Shown: positions 1-8,810 of the stretch, piece after piece | How the letters are laid out: every line of letters begins with the position of its first letter | Position numbering within the stretch: the stretch's first letter is position 1 | Assembly: GCA_963821025.1 (NCBI GenBank) | Contig: CAWGCG010000003.1 | Location: forward strand, 372,001-436,000 | Length of the DNA stretch: 64,000 bases | Direction of reading: 5' to 3' | From: WHSW01 sp963821025 | Lineage (GTDB): Bacteria; Actinomycetota; Thermoleophilia; Solirubrobacterales; 70-9 | Notes under the pieces: generated by a model | The model's input: the letters and a program-made list of their open reading frames with translations, nothing else | What the model was told of the DNA's origin: nothing | The model's database searches: none | Made by a program: the position numbers and the translations under genes

Positions 1-1
1 C

Positions 2-370
2 ACCTTCGAGAAGCATGACCTCACCCCGGGCGGCGAGGCCACGTACTACATGACCGGCCCGGAGGGCGACACGTGGGGTATGTGGCGGGTCACCGGCGTC
101 GATCCGCCCAGCTCGTTGGAGTTCACCGACGCCTTCGCCGAGCCGGACGGGACGCCGATCGCGGACTCGCCGGTCAGCAGGGTGAGGGCTCGGCTCAGCG
201 AGCGCGACGGCGGCACGCGGATGGAGTTGCATACGACGTTCGAATCCCACGAGGACATGGAGAAGCTGGTGAGCATGGGGACAGTGGAAGGCTTGCAACA
301 GGCCGTCGGGCAAATGGACGCCCTGCTTCAGGCCGGCGATGAGTTTCCCCGACGCCGACGGTCTTACTGA
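2..370 (+). CDS. SRPBCC (AHSA1-like) protein, 5' end outside window
   Basis: The open frame enters from the left edge and ends at a TGA at 368-370. About 122 codons are visible. The translation shows the C-terminal half of an SRPBCC/AHSA1 fold: a GDTWGMWRVTGVDPP strand, LEFTDAFAEPDG, then a helix with MEKLVSMGTVEGLQQAVGQMDALL. This is typical of the activator-of-Hsp90-like family in actinobacteria, which are small hydrophobic-pocket proteins of usually unknown ligand. The next gene starts about 25 bases downstream on the same strand, so co-transcription with the DUF899 gene is likely. This pairing is common in actinobacteria. The start codon is not visible. Confidence 0.75.
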   Translation, partial: TFEKHDLTPGGEATYYMTGPEGDTWGMWRVTGVDPPSSLEFTDAFAEPDGTPIADSPVSRVRARLSERDGGTRMELHTTFESHEDMEKLVSMGTVEGLQQAVGQMDALLQAGDEFPRRRRSY

Positions 371-394
371 TCGACGAGTAGGAAGGAGATGACG

Positions 395-1132
395 ATGCCC
401 GAGCACAAGATCGGAACCCGCGAGGAGTGGCAGGCGGCTCGAGACGAGCTCGCCAAGCTCGAGGCCGAGCAGGCGGAGCGAAACGAGGAGATCAAGAAGG
501 AGCGGCGCGAGCTGCCCTGGGTGCCGGTGGAGAAGGAGTACGTCCTCGAGACCCAGGACGGCAAGAGGACGCTGGCCGAGCTCTTCGACGGTCGCTCGCA
601 GCTGCTCGCCTACAACATCATGTACGGGCCCGACTACTCGGTCGGCGCGTGCCCGGGGTGCACGAGCCTGGGCGACGAGTTCTCGGGCGGCCTGATCCAC
701 CTCAACAAGCGCGACGTGACGTTCGTCTGCTTCTCACGCGCGCCGATCGACCGGCTGAATGCCTACAAGGAGCGGATGGGCTGGGAGTTCCCGTACGTAT
801 CGACCTACGACACCGACTTCCCATGGGACTTCGGGCTGGCGCTGACGGAAGAGCAGGCGCAGCAGATCCCCGAGGTCCAGGAGATGCTCAGCGACCCGCC
901 CGCGTGGCTTGAGTTCTGGGCCGAGCAGGTCGGCGCCGAGCTCAAGGACGGGCTTCGCGAGAACCCGAGCTACATCGCCTTCGCGAAGGACAACGGGACC
1001 GTGTACTTCACCTACATGGTGTCGGCGCCGGATCCGTTCGTCGCTCCCCACGCCAGCATGCTGCTCGACCGGACGCCGAAGCCGCAGCCAGATGACCCGA
1101 CCACCTTCCGCAAGGACGAGTATCCGGACTGA
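395..1132 (+). CDS. DUF899 family thioredoxin-fold protein
   Basis: A 245-residue protein of the DUF899 family. It has a charged N-terminal helix, the conserved LLAYNIMYGPDYSVGACPGC segment with a CPGC pair near residues 86-89, and the family's F-W-x-FGLALTEEQ and PSYIAFAKDNG regions. The family has a thioredoxin-like fold; its substrate is unknown. Two in-frame ATGs occur, at 389 and 395. GGAAGGAG at 381-388 runs straight into the first, but leaves six bases before the second, so I chose 395. The gene follows an SRPBCC gene, and a DUF2182 gene begins six bases after its stop, so the three probably form one operon. A redox role is inferred from the fold and CxxC only. Confidence 0.85.
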   Translation: MPEHKIGTREEWQAARDELAKLEAEQAERNEEIKKERRELPWVPVEKEYVLETQDGKRTLAELFDGRSQLLAYNIMYGPDYSVGACPGCTSLGDEFSGGLIHLNKRDVTFVCFSRAPIDRLNAYKERMGWEFPYVSTYDTDFPWDFGLALTEEQAQQIPEVQEMLSDPPAWLEFWAEQVGAELKDGLRENPSYIAFAKDNGTVYFTYMVSAPDPFVAPHASMLLDRTPKPQPDDPTTFRKDEYPD

Positions 1133-1137
1133 CCCCG

Positions 1138-1971
1138 GTGCACGTGGCGCAAACCGCACGCACGCGCGAGCTCGCCCAGCGTGCCCTGCTCGGAGCGCTG
1201 CTGGCGCTTGCCGTCGTGGCATGGCTGGTGACGGGCGACCGGATGGGGGCCATGGAGTCGATGCCGGGGATGGAGCTCGGGGGGCTCGGGTTCTACGTCA
1301 CCGTCTGGGTGGTGATGATGGCGGCGATGATGTTCCCAGCGGTGGCTCCCACGGTGCTGACGTACGACCGCCTTCGAGAAGACCATCGCGCTCGCGGGAA
1401 CGGCGCGCCGGCCGACGCGAGCGTTCTGTTCATCTGCGGTTACCTGCTCGTGTGGACCGCGGCGGGTCTCGTCGCCTACGCCCTGTTCGAGCTCGTGCGC
1501 TCCGCCGACCCGCCGTTCCTGGCTTGGGACGAGGCGGGTCGCTACGTCACCGCGGGGGTGATCCTCGCTGCGGTCGCCTACCAGCTGACCTCGGTCAAGC
1601 GGGCCTGCCTGGTCAGATGCCGCAGCCCGAGGACGTTCCTCGCGGAGCGCTGGCGCGACGGTCGGTGGGGCGCCCTGGAGCTGGGGATCCGGCATGGCGC
1701 CTGGTGCCTGGGCTGCTGCTGGGTGCTGATGGCGGCCCTGTTCGCCGTTGGCCTGATGAGCCTCGGGTGGATGGCGCTGATCGCGGCGTTCATCGTCGCC
1801 GAGAGGCTGTTGCCGTGGCCGAACGGGGCGCGCGGAGCGGTCGCCGTGGTCCTCCTCGCCATCGGGCTCGGCGTCGCGCTCGTCCCGGCTGACGTCCCGG
1901 GGTTCACCGAGCCGGATGGCGCGATGCCCGGCGGTGGCGGTCACGGCGAGTCGATGCAGATGATGCCCTGA
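1138..1971 (+). CDS. DUF2182 integral membrane protein, copy 1
   Basis: A 277-residue polytopic membrane protein of the DUF2182 family (predicted metal-binding membrane protein). Diagnostic pieces are WVVMMAAMMFP at residues 57-67, QLTSVKRACLVRC at 149-161 and HGAWCLGCCW at 186-195. Met/His-rich segments are also present (MGAMESMPGM near residue 36, HGESMQMMP at the C-terminus). The Cys, Met and His pattern suggests soft-metal (copper-like) binding, but this is inference. The GTG start lies six bases after the DUF899 stop, so transcription is shared. A paralogue lies at 7926, beside a DUF1326 gene, the usual genomic partner of this family. This copy has no DUF1326 neighbour here. Confidence 0.85.
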   Translation: MHVAQTARTRELAQRALLGALLALAVVAWLVTGDRMGAMESMPGMELGGLGFYVTVWVVMMAAMMFPAVAPTVLTYDRLREDHRARGNGAPADASVLFICGYLLVWTAAGLVAYALFELVRSADPPFLAWDEAGRYVTAGVILAAVAYQLTSVKRACLVRCRSPRTFLAERWRDGRWGALELGIRHGAWCLGCCWVLMAALFAVGLMSLGWMALIAAFIVAERLLPWPNGARGAVAVVLLAIGLGVALVPADVPGFTEPDGAMPGGGGHGESMQMMP

Positions 1972-2093
1972 GCCAGGGCGTTCGGGGAGCCGAGTGCGGA
2001 CCTTATTCGGCGCCGACGGCGTTATCGGATCCGATCCGCCCGCGCGGGAGGTGTTCCGTTTAGGGATCCGGCAACGGAACGGTGTCGAGGCGA

Positions 2094-2588
2094 TCAGCGA
2101 GTAGGGACGAGCGCGGCTGCGAGGATCGCGCAGGGGTTTCCGGGTGGCCAGCCGGGCAGCGGGTCGATCATGTCGAGCTGAATGAAGCCACGCGCCGACC
2201 AGAAGGCGCGCGTCGCGACATACGGGAGGTAGTCGGCAGATGGATCGAGCGTCTTTACCTCGACGACGCAGACACCGTCGGCGCGCAGGTCGGCCAGTAC
2301 GTGGTCGACCAGGCGCGTGCCGAGATGCTCGTTGCGTCGATCGCTGGACACGGCCGCCCAGAGGATCTCTGCGGAGCGCGGTTCGCGTCGTTCGACGACT
2401 GCGAAGGCGACCACACCGCCGTGGTCGAGTACCCACGAGCGGTGGTTCGCCATATCGACTCGGACTCGATCGGGCACGTCCTCTGTGAAGAAGTCCGGCA
2501 GGCCGAGCACGATCTGCACACACGAGGCGACGTCTTGCTCCGTGCCGGGCCTGACGATCGAGGCGATATGAGTTGGACTCGGGCGCAC
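2094..2588 (-). CDS. GNAT family N-acetyltransferase
   Basis: A 164-residue GNAT-fold protein. IVRPGTEQDVASCVQIVLGL is the beta1-alpha1 region. WVLDHGGVVAFAVVERR and SAEILWAAVSSDRRNEHLGTRLVDHVL contain the acetyl-CoA pyrophosphate loop, in which the usual R-x-x-G-x-G/A appears as DRRNEHLGTRL. AFWSARGFIQLDMIDPLPGWPPGNPCAI is the C-terminal strand pair. The acceptor substrate cannot be read from sequence. The GTG start at 2588 has no convincing ribosome site, so the N-terminus is uncertain. The gene stands alone, convergent with the DUF2182 operon and followed at about 110 bases by a VOC gene in the same orientation. Confidence 0.75.
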   Translation of the reverse strand: MRPSPTHIASIVRPGTEQDVASCVQIVLGLPDFFTEDVPDRVRVDMANHRSWVLDHGGVVAFAVVERREPRSAEILWAAVSSDRRNEHLGTRLVDHVLADLRADGVCVVEVKTLDPSADYLPYVATRAFWSARGFIQLDMIDPLPGWPPGNPCAILAAALVPTR

Positions 2589-2700
2589 GCTTGGAGGCTA
2601 GCGACGGCCGTGGCCACCGGGCGAGGAAGCCCCGTGAGGGCTCCTGCCCCGGGACGACGACTTGACGCTGGCGAGGCGGTTTGGCGGCCGGCCGGAGCCC

Positions 2701-3138
2701 TCAGCCGATCTGCTCCGCCAGCTCGACGATGATCCCCTCCGGGCCGCGGACATAGCAGAGCCGATAGATGTCTTGGTAGTTCTCCACCTCGCCAACGAGC
2801 TCCCCGCCGCGCGCTCGCACGCTGGCGACGGCGGCGTCGATATCGTCGACTGCGAATGTGAGATGGCGGATGCCCGGGGTGTTCGCCGGCGCGTGCCGGT
2901 CGCCGCCCCGGCCCGACGGGGCGTGAAACTTCGACAGCTCGAGCCGTCCGTGGCCATCAGGGGTCTCCAACATCGCGATCTCCGAGCGGACGCCCTCGAG
3001 GCCCACCACGCGGTCCACGCAACCGCCCTCTACCGATCCCTCGCCCTGCAGCTTGAGTCCGAGTTCGACGAAGAACGCCGTCGCGGCGGCGAGGTCGTCG
3101 ACCACGATGCCCACGTGATCCATGCGTTGGATCGTCAT
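2701..3138 (-). CDS. VOC (glyoxalase/bleomycin-resistance) family protein
   Basis: A 145-residue protein with two beta-alpha-beta-beta-beta modules. The first starts RMDHVGIVVDDLAAATAFF and the second contains GIRHLTFAVDDIDAAVA and ends GPEGIIVELAEQIG. Metal ligands expected for the family are visible: H in MDHVGI, E in GRLELSKF, H in IRHLTF and E in IIVELAEQ. A longer frame upstream (to 3249) gives an Arg/Cys-rich low-quality extension, so I place the start at the ATG at 3138 before TIQRMDH. The protein could be a lyase, dioxygenase or resistance protein; the sequence does not decide. Confidence 0.85.
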   Translation of the reverse strand: MTIQRMDHVGIVVDDLAAATAFFVELGLKLQGEGSVEGGCVDRVVGLEGVRSEIAMLETPDGHGRLELSKFHAPSGRGGDRHAPANTPGIRHLTFAVDDIDAAVASVRARGGELVGEVENYQDIYRLCYVRGPEGIIVELAEQIG

Positions 3139-3315
3139 GCGCTTGACGGTAGCGACACGACGACCCCAGCCACAGCGTCTCTCGGTCGCCGATCGGCTGA
3201 GGAAGCTGCAAGCGGAGTCGCGGCGGTCATAGATGTTCTCCCGCGACATCGCTTGCTCCTAAGCGTTTTGGCAGCCGCGAACGCTCAAGCGGCCCTCCAC
3301 TGCCTCCACGTTCGG

Positions 3316-5359
3316 TCACCCGTCGGCCGCTGCGGACTTGCGGACCGAAACCTCGACGCCGTGCACCGAGGTGCTCTCGCCCATGTCGGCCTTGATGCCG
3401 GGATTCAGCGCATTGACGTTGGCACCAAGCAACTCCCGTCTTGGCCAGCGCCCCTTGCAGGAGAGGGCGACTCCACGCTGCACAGCCTCAGCCAATCTGA
3501 CCTCGAGCACGAGCCGTCCGGTTTCGTTCTCGAGCACGACCTCGTCGCCATCCTGCAAGCCGCGGTCAGCTGCGTCCAGGGGGTGCAGCGTGACGGTCGC
3601 CTCGCCCAGGCGCCCGGTGATCTTCTTGTCGTTCGCAAAAGTGTGATTCAGAGTCCAGGGCGAGGCGGGGGATAGCAAGCGCAGCCGACCACGCTCCGGA
3701 CGAGCGTCGACGTGAGGATGCGGAATGCGGGGATGGCCAGCGGTCTCCGCTTGTGCTGACGCCAGCTCGACCTTCCCGCTCGGCGTCGGAAAAACCTTGT
3801 CCGCGAACTGGACGACGCGCTCCGTCGAGATCGGAACGGTGCCCTTGGCGGCCAAGGAGTCAAAGTCCTCCTCGAGCCCCGTCTGGCGCATCACGGCCGC
3901 AATGATCTCGCGATCGTTCTCAAAGAGCTCCGGATCGGTAAAGCCCATACTCGCCGCTAGCCGTCGGAAGATCTCCTGATTGGGGAGTGAATCACCTAGC
4001 GGAGGCATCGCCTGGACTTGAGCCGAGAGCGACAGGGCGAAGTAGGAGGCCACCAGGTCGTCGAATTCGAGGAAGCTCGAAGCCGGCAACACGAAGTCGG
4101 CGAAGTCGGTCGTGTCGGTCTCAAAAAGGTCGATCGCCACGGTCACGAGATCCTCGCGCTCGAGCGCGTTACGCAGGCGTGCCTGTTCGGGGCTGGAGGC
4201 CGCGATGTTGATGTTCCAGCAAACCAGGGCCCGGGCGCGTTCGCGATCCTCCAGGCGGGCCGCGAGGTCCATGTGGCTCACGGAGCTTGGCGGCCGCTGG
4301 CGCAGATGGTCTGCGCACAGGTAGGCGTCGTCGATCCGGCGCTGTGCAAGCCCGTTCAGGTACAGGAAGCCCGTGCCGGGCCTACCGATGTTGCCGGTGA
4401 TGGCAGGCAACAGAGCGCAGCTACGCATCGCATTGCCGCCCTGTGCTTGGCGCTGGAAGCCCTGACCCAGCCAAAGGAGTGAGGGCCCCTCGGCGTATAC
4501 GCCTGCTGCCTCCTCGATCAATCCCGCCTGAACACCGGTCTTTTCCTCGGTCCAACTCGGTGAGCACGCTGCGGATCGAGTCCTCGAGCTCCTCGAAACC
4601 GATGGTGTGGTTCTGGACGAACTCCAGGTCGACGAGCCGATCGCGCTGAACGACATGGAGGAGCCCGAACGCCAGCGCGGCATCGCTGCCTGGGAAAGGC
4701 TGTAGGTGAAGGTCGGCGGCCTCGGCGGTGGGAGTCCGGATAGGGTCGACGACGATGATCCGCGCGCCACTCTCCGGCAACCAGTGTTCATGGGCGTGTG
4801 GAGCGGAGGCCGACGGGTTGGCGCCCCAGACCATGATGCACGCTGAGTCATGGGAGGAACGCGGGTCGAATCCGACCATGGAGGTGCCGTAGAGGTAGTC
4901 GAGCGCGGCGTGCCCCGCGTTATTGCAGATGGTGTCTGGCTCGACCTCGGTCGCCCCCAACCGGTTGAAGAAGCGCAGGCCGAAGTGGTATCCGATAACT
5001 GAGAATGTGCCGGTGTAGTGCGCGTTGAGGATTGCCTCGGGGCCAGGGGATGCTGCGATGCGACTCAAGCGGTCGCCGATTTCTGCCAGAGCGTCCTCCC
5101 ACGAGATCGCCTCGAACTCGCCCCTGCCCTTCGCTCCGACCCGACGAAGCGGTGAACTCAGCCGCAATTCTGGATCGAGAAACGCCCCGTTGTAGCCGAT
5201 TGCGCACTTGCGGCATAGCTTGCCGCGGCTCACAGGGTGATCGGGGTCACCCCGAACCTGAGTGCGACCACCGTCCCGTTTGGTGACGAGCACCCCGCAA
5301 GCGTCGTAGCAGTCGCGGGGGCAGGTCGTTCGAACCGCTTCGCTTCCGGGAACGTTCAT
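3316..5359 (-). pseudogene. molybdopterin oxidoreductase (DMSO reductase/FdhA superfamily), frameshifted
   Basis: The N-terminal frame (start 5359) carries an iron-sulfur motif, CPRDCYDAC then LCRKC, followed by the bis-MGD domains (SWEDALAEIGDRL, GTFSVIGYHFG, ICNNAGHAALDYLYG, VWGANPSASAPH). It reads sensibly to about IRSVLTELD. Coding then continues in the next frame from WTEEKTGVQAG through PLLYLNG-type and MPPLGDSLPNQEIFRRLA segments to the C-terminal molydopterin-binding domain (SPWTLNHTFANDKK, ADRGLQDGDEVVL). The shift lies between about 4545 and 4560. Joined, the product would be about 680 residues, normal for the family. Either a one-base indel inactivated the gene or the assembly contains an error. 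There is no neighbouring electron-transfer or chaperone gene. No selenocysteine codon explains the break. Confidence 0.8.
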
Positions 5360-5693
5360 TTGGCCAATCCGATGACGAGATTAGCTCAGGCGAACGGCCC
5401 GTCGTTGGGCGGTTGAGACTGCGCCTGGACCTCGAGCCAGTAACCCTGTTGCCCATCGGTCTTCTGCTACCAGGCGCTGGCGCTGTCGAGGCGCCCGAGA
5501 CCCGTAACGGGCGTCTTTCCCTCCTCGTGCGAAGGAGAGGCGAGAGCGCACCTTGACTGAGAAGCTGATGGACGCGCCAGAAGCGGACGGGCGCCGTGTG
5601 GCGCATCGCACATTGCCTTGCGCCGCTGAATACCACACTCGCCGTGTGCGGAATTCACGCGGTGATTGTCATCGATTCTCATAGGGCGCCGGC
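5360..5693. other. intergenic region between divergent genes, no gene seen
   Basis: This 334-base stretch separates the molybdopterin oxidoreductase start (minus strand) from the cupin start (plus strand). Short frames on the minus strand are Arg/Ser-rich and match nothing recognisable. The region should hold both promoters, but I cannot assign -35/-10 pairs with confidence. Confidence 0.5.
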
Positions 5694-6251
5694 ATGAACG
5701 TAACCGCCATCGATAGGCCTCGAAGGATCTATAACCCCGTGCAGCGCGACGCGGCCACGTTCATCGAGACGAGCGAGCAGACCGGAGGCGAGCGGACGGT
5801 CATCGAGCTCGAGGTCGCGCCGGGCGGGAAGGTCACGCCGCATTACCACCTCGCCTACAGCGAGCGCTTCACTGTGCTCGAAGGGCGATTGATGATCGAG
5901 ATCGACGGCGTTCGCCAGGAGCTCGGGGCGGGCGACGAGGCCGTCGCAGCTCCCGGCAGCCTCCACGCCTGGAGCAATCCGGGCGACGAGCGCAGCGTCG
6001 CCCACGTGGAACTGCGACCCGGTAGGTCGGGCTTCGAGAAGTCGCTACGCGTCGTCTACGGGCTTGCCGCCGACGGTCTCGTGCTCAAGAACGGGGTGCC
6101 CCGCAACCCGATCCATGCCGCGCTGGTCTTGGAGATGGGCGAGGTGCGCCTGCCGGGTGCCTACGCGGCGCTCGAGCGAATTCTGGGGCTGCTGGCCCGC
6201 CTCGGACGGTGGCGCGGCGTCGACCGCGAGCTCGAGCGGCGCTACCTCTGA
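5694..6251 (+). CDS. cupin domain protein
   Basis: A 185-residue single-domain cupin. The first motif reads KVTPHYHLAYSERFTVLEGRL, with His, His and Glu in metal-ligand positions, followed by GDEAVAAPGSLHAWSNPGDE, which supplies the fourth His. The C-terminal third (VYGLAADGLVLKNGVP, then a helix ending GRWRGVDRELERRYL) is longer than in minimal cupins and is seen in actinobacterial cupins that sit near oxidoreductases. The ATG at 5694 is the only reasonable start. Substrate and reaction are unknown. Confidence 0.8.
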   Translation: MNVTAIDRPRRIYNPVQRDAATFIETSEQTGGERTVIELEVAPGGKVTPHYHLAYSERFTVLEGRLMIEIDGVRQELGAGDEAVAAPGSLHAWSNPGDERSVAHVELRPGRSGFEKSLRVVYGLAADGLVLKNGVPRNPIHAALVLEMGEVRLPGAYAALERILGLLARLGRWRGVDRELERRYL

Positions 6252-6583
6252 CCAGATCATGTCCGCTAACGCCGCTGGGCAGTGCGAGCGCTGTCCCGTC
6301 GGCCCCTCGTCGTCCAAGGGTGAATGCGGCGATGGCTGTTGCGCGTCGCGCGCAACAGCGGGCGTCAGCTGCACGCCGGCGTGGACGACTGCATTGCGTC
6401 GGGGCAGTCATCGCCTCTGCCGCCGATGTCATGGACGCGTGGGCAAATCGATAAGGACGCTCGTTGGGCTCCTCCTCGGTCGGATTCAGGCCGACCCTAT
6501 CCGCGGGGGTTTCGAGCGAACGCTGCCGGCGCGGTCGAGCTTTCCGCTCTGATCCCAACCCCGACGCACCGTCCGACAGCTGC
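6252..6583. other. intergenic region, no gene seen
   Basis: This 332-base stretch lies between the cupin stop and the stop of the convergent hypothetical gene at 6584. Short frames on both strands are low-complexity Arg/Ala shadows. I see no tRNA, repeat or clear terminator. Confidence 0.5.
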
Positions 6584-7234
6584 CTAGGCCCGGTAGCGCC
6601 GCCGGCTCTGGATCAGCGCGTGGTTGAGGATCGCCTCGTCATCGTCCTCGCGAGCGACCACGACGATCTTGTTCCAAGCGCCGGGGTAGACGACGCGCTC
6701 GTTGTAGACCTCGGTTCGAAAACGTTCGGCGTAAACAGCTGGAAGCGTGTCGCCGACGCCATACATGCGTCGGCCTCCGTCGCTGCCACGGATGACTGCG
6801 ACCAGGTCGCGCGTCTGCTCGTAGTCGTCGGCGGCGACGAACTCGACCAGCGGCTGCTGGGGAGATCCAGCGCTGAGGAAGGCGACGACGTACTTTCGGT
6901 CGCGGCCCCACTTGTTCTTCCGGATGGTTTCGCCAAGGCCGATCTGCACAGCGCCTTCGGCACGCGTTGTGCCAATGAACACGCGGTACGGCTTGTATCG
7001 ATCGACGCCCTTCGGCCACCCATAGGACTCGCCCTCCCGCTCCGTGAGGAGGCGCCAATCCTCCGGAAGGTCCTGAGGCCCACCGCGAGCGCGGACCGCC
7101 GTTTTGTCAGCGGCACCATCGGCGCCAACATGGCCGATGATCGGATTGTCGAAGCCCGCCTCCGAGAGCCGAGTCAGAAGTGGGCCGAGCTCGCGATCCG
7201 GAACGTGCTGAACGGTGACCGAGAATGGGCACAT
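6584..7234 (-). CDS. hypothetical protein, 216 residues
   Basis: I do not recognise this family. The protein is soluble-looking and well composed. It begins MCPFSVTVQHVPDRELGPLLTRL, has central strands YKPYRVFIGTTRAEGAVQIGLGETI and WGRDRKYVVAFLSAG, and a C-terminal part with VYPGAWNKIVVVAREDDDEA ending RRRYRA. The Lys/Arg-rich patch IRKNKWGRDRKY could contact nucleic acid, but nothing catalytic stands out. The ATG at 7234 is preceded by CAGGAGA at good spacing. Just upstream lies a repeated ATAACGTA element that may be its operator. Codon use resembles its neighbours. It is transcribed divergently from the small monooxygenase-like gene at 7438. Confidence 0.65.
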   Translation of the reverse strand: MCPFSVTVQHVPDRELGPLLTRLSEAGFDNPIIGHVGADGAADKTAVRARGGPQDLPEDWRLLTEREGESYGWPKGVDRYKPYRVFIGTTRAEGAVQIGLGETIRKNKWGRDRKYVVAFLSAGSPQQPLVEFVAADDYEQTRDLVAVIRGSDGGRRMYGVGDTLPAVYAERFRTEVYNERVVYPGAWNKIVVVAREDDDEAILNHALIQSRRRYRA

Positions 7235-7250
7235 CGGCTATCTCCTGGAT

Positions 7251-7283
7251 GGATAACGTAAGATAACGTATTACTGTAACGCA
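7251..7283. promoter_or_regulatory. repeated ATAACGTA element, candidate operator
   Basis: Between the divergent genes at 7234 and 7438 the sequence carries two copies of ATAACGTA, about nine bases apart, followed by TGTAACG. It is AT-rich compared with its surroundings. It sits 17-50 bases upstream of the hypothetical gene's start, where a promoter or regulator site would lie. No regulator is assigned. Confidence 0.35.
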
Positions 7284-7437
7284 CCGTTGTCCCGAAGTAT
7301 GCTACCGTACGTCGTGCGTCAGGAACCTCTCGCCGACGTCGTCGAGCTTCGAAGCTCCCACGACTGTCAATCGGGCCTGAGCGCACCAGGAGGGCTCAAC
7401 CGGGTTCCTCCACCCCAGAGGAAGAGAGTTGGAATCT

Positions 7438-7752
7438 ATGTTTGCAACCATTCGACGCTACGAGTCGGTCGACCAGAGCCGCACCAGCGAGCTCGTCAAG
7501 AAGGCCGACGACAGCCTCCTGCCGAGCCTGAGCGAGCTGCCCGGCTTCAACGGGTACTACCTGATCGAGGCCAGCGACGGCGTCATGAGCTCGATCGGCT
7601 TCTTCGACACCTCGGAGCACGCCGACGAGTCGACCCGCGTCGCCTCCAACTGGGTGCGCGAGGAGAAGCTCGAGACAGCACTCCCGAACCCGCCGAAGAT
7701 CACGACCGGCGAGGTCGTCGCGCAAGAGACGAGCGAGCTCGTCCAGGCGTAA
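7438..7752 (+). CDS. small ABM-like (ferredoxin-fold) protein
   Basis: A 104-residue protein with a dimeric alpha-beta-barrel look: FATIRRYESV as the first strand, LPSLSELPGFNGYYLIEASDGVMSSIGFFDTSEHADES as the middle strands and helix, and WVREEKLETALPNPPKITTGEVV at the end. Such proteins occur as cofactor-independent monooxygenases or as proteins of unknown role. The ATG at 7438 follows GAGGAAGAGAG, so I prefer it to the TTG nine bases upstream. A strong hairpin terminator follows at 7781, so this is a single-gene unit. Confidence 0.7.
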   Translation: MFATIRRYESVDQSRTSELVKKADDSLLPSLSELPGFNGYYLIEASDGVMSSIGFFDTSEHADESTRVASNWVREEKLETALPNPPKITTGEVVAQETSELVQA

Positions 7753-7780
7753 CCCGCCGAGAACCACGTTCGGCGTCGGA

Positions 7781-7813
7781 GAGAAGGCCCGCTACTTTGC
7801 GGGCCTTCTTCTC
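7781..7813 (+). terminator. hairpin terminator after the ABM-like gene
   Basis: An inverted repeat pairs GAGAAGGCCCGC with GCGGGCCTTCTTCTC around a six-base loop, about 30 bases after the stop at 7752. The 3' arm ends in a short pyrimidine run (CTTCTTCTC) rather than a long T tract, as is usual in high-GC genomes. Confidence 0.8.
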
Positions 7814-7925
7814 TGTGGTGACTCAGAAAGCCGGCGATCACCGGGTTGGGTCACCTGCCGGCAGTCGTCGCGCTGGCGGTCGATTCGCTCTTCGACCGTG
7901 CAGGCGGCCGTAATAAGGTGAGTTG

Positions 7926-8810
7926 GTGGAAACGACGATCCGGGTGCGGCGAGCGCCGAACCCGCGACAGGTCACGGTGCTCGGGCTGCTGCTCGCGGTC
8001 GCGGCGGTCGCCTGGTTGATGGTCGACAGCCGCATGGCGGGCATGGACGCCGGCCCGGGCACCGACCCGGGACGGCTCGGGTTCTACGTCTCGGCCTGGG
8101 TGGTGATGATGGCCGCGATGATGTTTCCGTCGATCGCGCCGATGGTTTCGATGTATGCGATCGTCGACCGGGGCAAGCGCGCGACCGAGGGCAACGACCG
8201 CGGCCTCGGCGCGACCGCCGCCTTCGTTGGCGGCTATCTGCTCACCTGGGCCGCGTTCGGGGTCCTCGCCTACGGACTGTTCGTGCTAGTGCGCTCGCTC
8301 GACGTCGCAGCCTTCGGATGGGATCGCGACGGCCCGTACGTGGCGGGTGCAGTGATTGGCGTCGCCGCCCTCTACCAGCTGACCCCAGTCAAGAACGCCT
8401 GCTTGTCGAGATGCCGGAACCCGCTCGGTTTCGTGATCAGCTCGTGGCGCGACGGCCGCCTCGGCGCTGTCGTAATGGGCATCCATCACGGCGGCTGGTG
8501 CGTCGGCTGCTGCTGGGCGCTGATGGCGACACTGTTCTCCGTCGGCGTGATGAGCGTCACGTGGATGGTCTTCGTGGCGCTCGTGGTGGCGGCCGAGAAG
8601 TTGCTCCCATGGCGGCGGGCCGTGAACGGCATCATCGCGGCGATCCTGGTGGTGCTCGCGATCGGTGTCGCCTGGCATCCGCACGATGTGCCAGGCCTCA
8701 CGCTCCCGGACTCGCCAGAGGCCGAGTCGGCGAGCGGGGGTATGTCGATGGACGGGCACCCCGCCAACGAGTACGGCGGCGGGAAAGCGATGATGGGGGA
8801 GAGCCGCTAG
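7926..8810 (+). CDS. DUF2182 integral membrane protein, copy 2
   Basis: A 294-residue paralogue of the 1138 gene with the same landmarks: WVVMMAAMMFPSIAPM, YQLTPVKNACLSRCRNPLGF and HHGGWCVGCCWALMATLFSVG. It has a longer Met/His C-terminal tail (GGMSMDGHP, KAMMGES) that could bind a soft metal. A TTG at 7923 is adjacent, but AAGGTG at 7916-7921 spaces better to the GTG at 7926. The gene converges with, and overlaps by four bases, a DUF1326 gene, the family's usual partner. Cooperation of the two in metal or thiol handling is inferred from that recurrent pairing; no reaction is established. Confidence 0.85.
   Translation: METTIRVRRAPNPRQVTVLGLLLAVAAVAWLMVDSRMAGMDAGPGTDPGRLGFYVSAWVVMMAAMMFPSIAPMVSMYAIVDRGKRATEGNDRGLGATAAFVGGYLLTWAAFGVLAYGLFVLVRSLDVAAFGWDRDGPYVAGAVIGVAALYQLTPVKNACLSRCRNPLGFVISSWRDGRLGAVVMGIHHGGWCVGCCWALMATLFSVGVMSVTWMVFVALVVAAEKLLPWRRAVNGIIAAILVVLAIGVAWHPHDVPGLTLPDSPEAESASGGMSMDGHPANEYGGGKAMMGESR

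Noticed and set aside
1012..2523. A 503-codon minus-strand frame across the DUF2182 gene
   Set aside because: Low-complexity His/Arg/Pro composition, antisense to a recognised membrane protein and running through intergenic DNA. A shadow frame.
4530..4570. Selenocysteine or programmed frameshifting in the molybdopterin oxidoreductase
   Set aside because: The break is a frame change, not an in-frame TGA. I see no slippery heptamer or downstream structure typical of programmed shifts. An indel is simpler.
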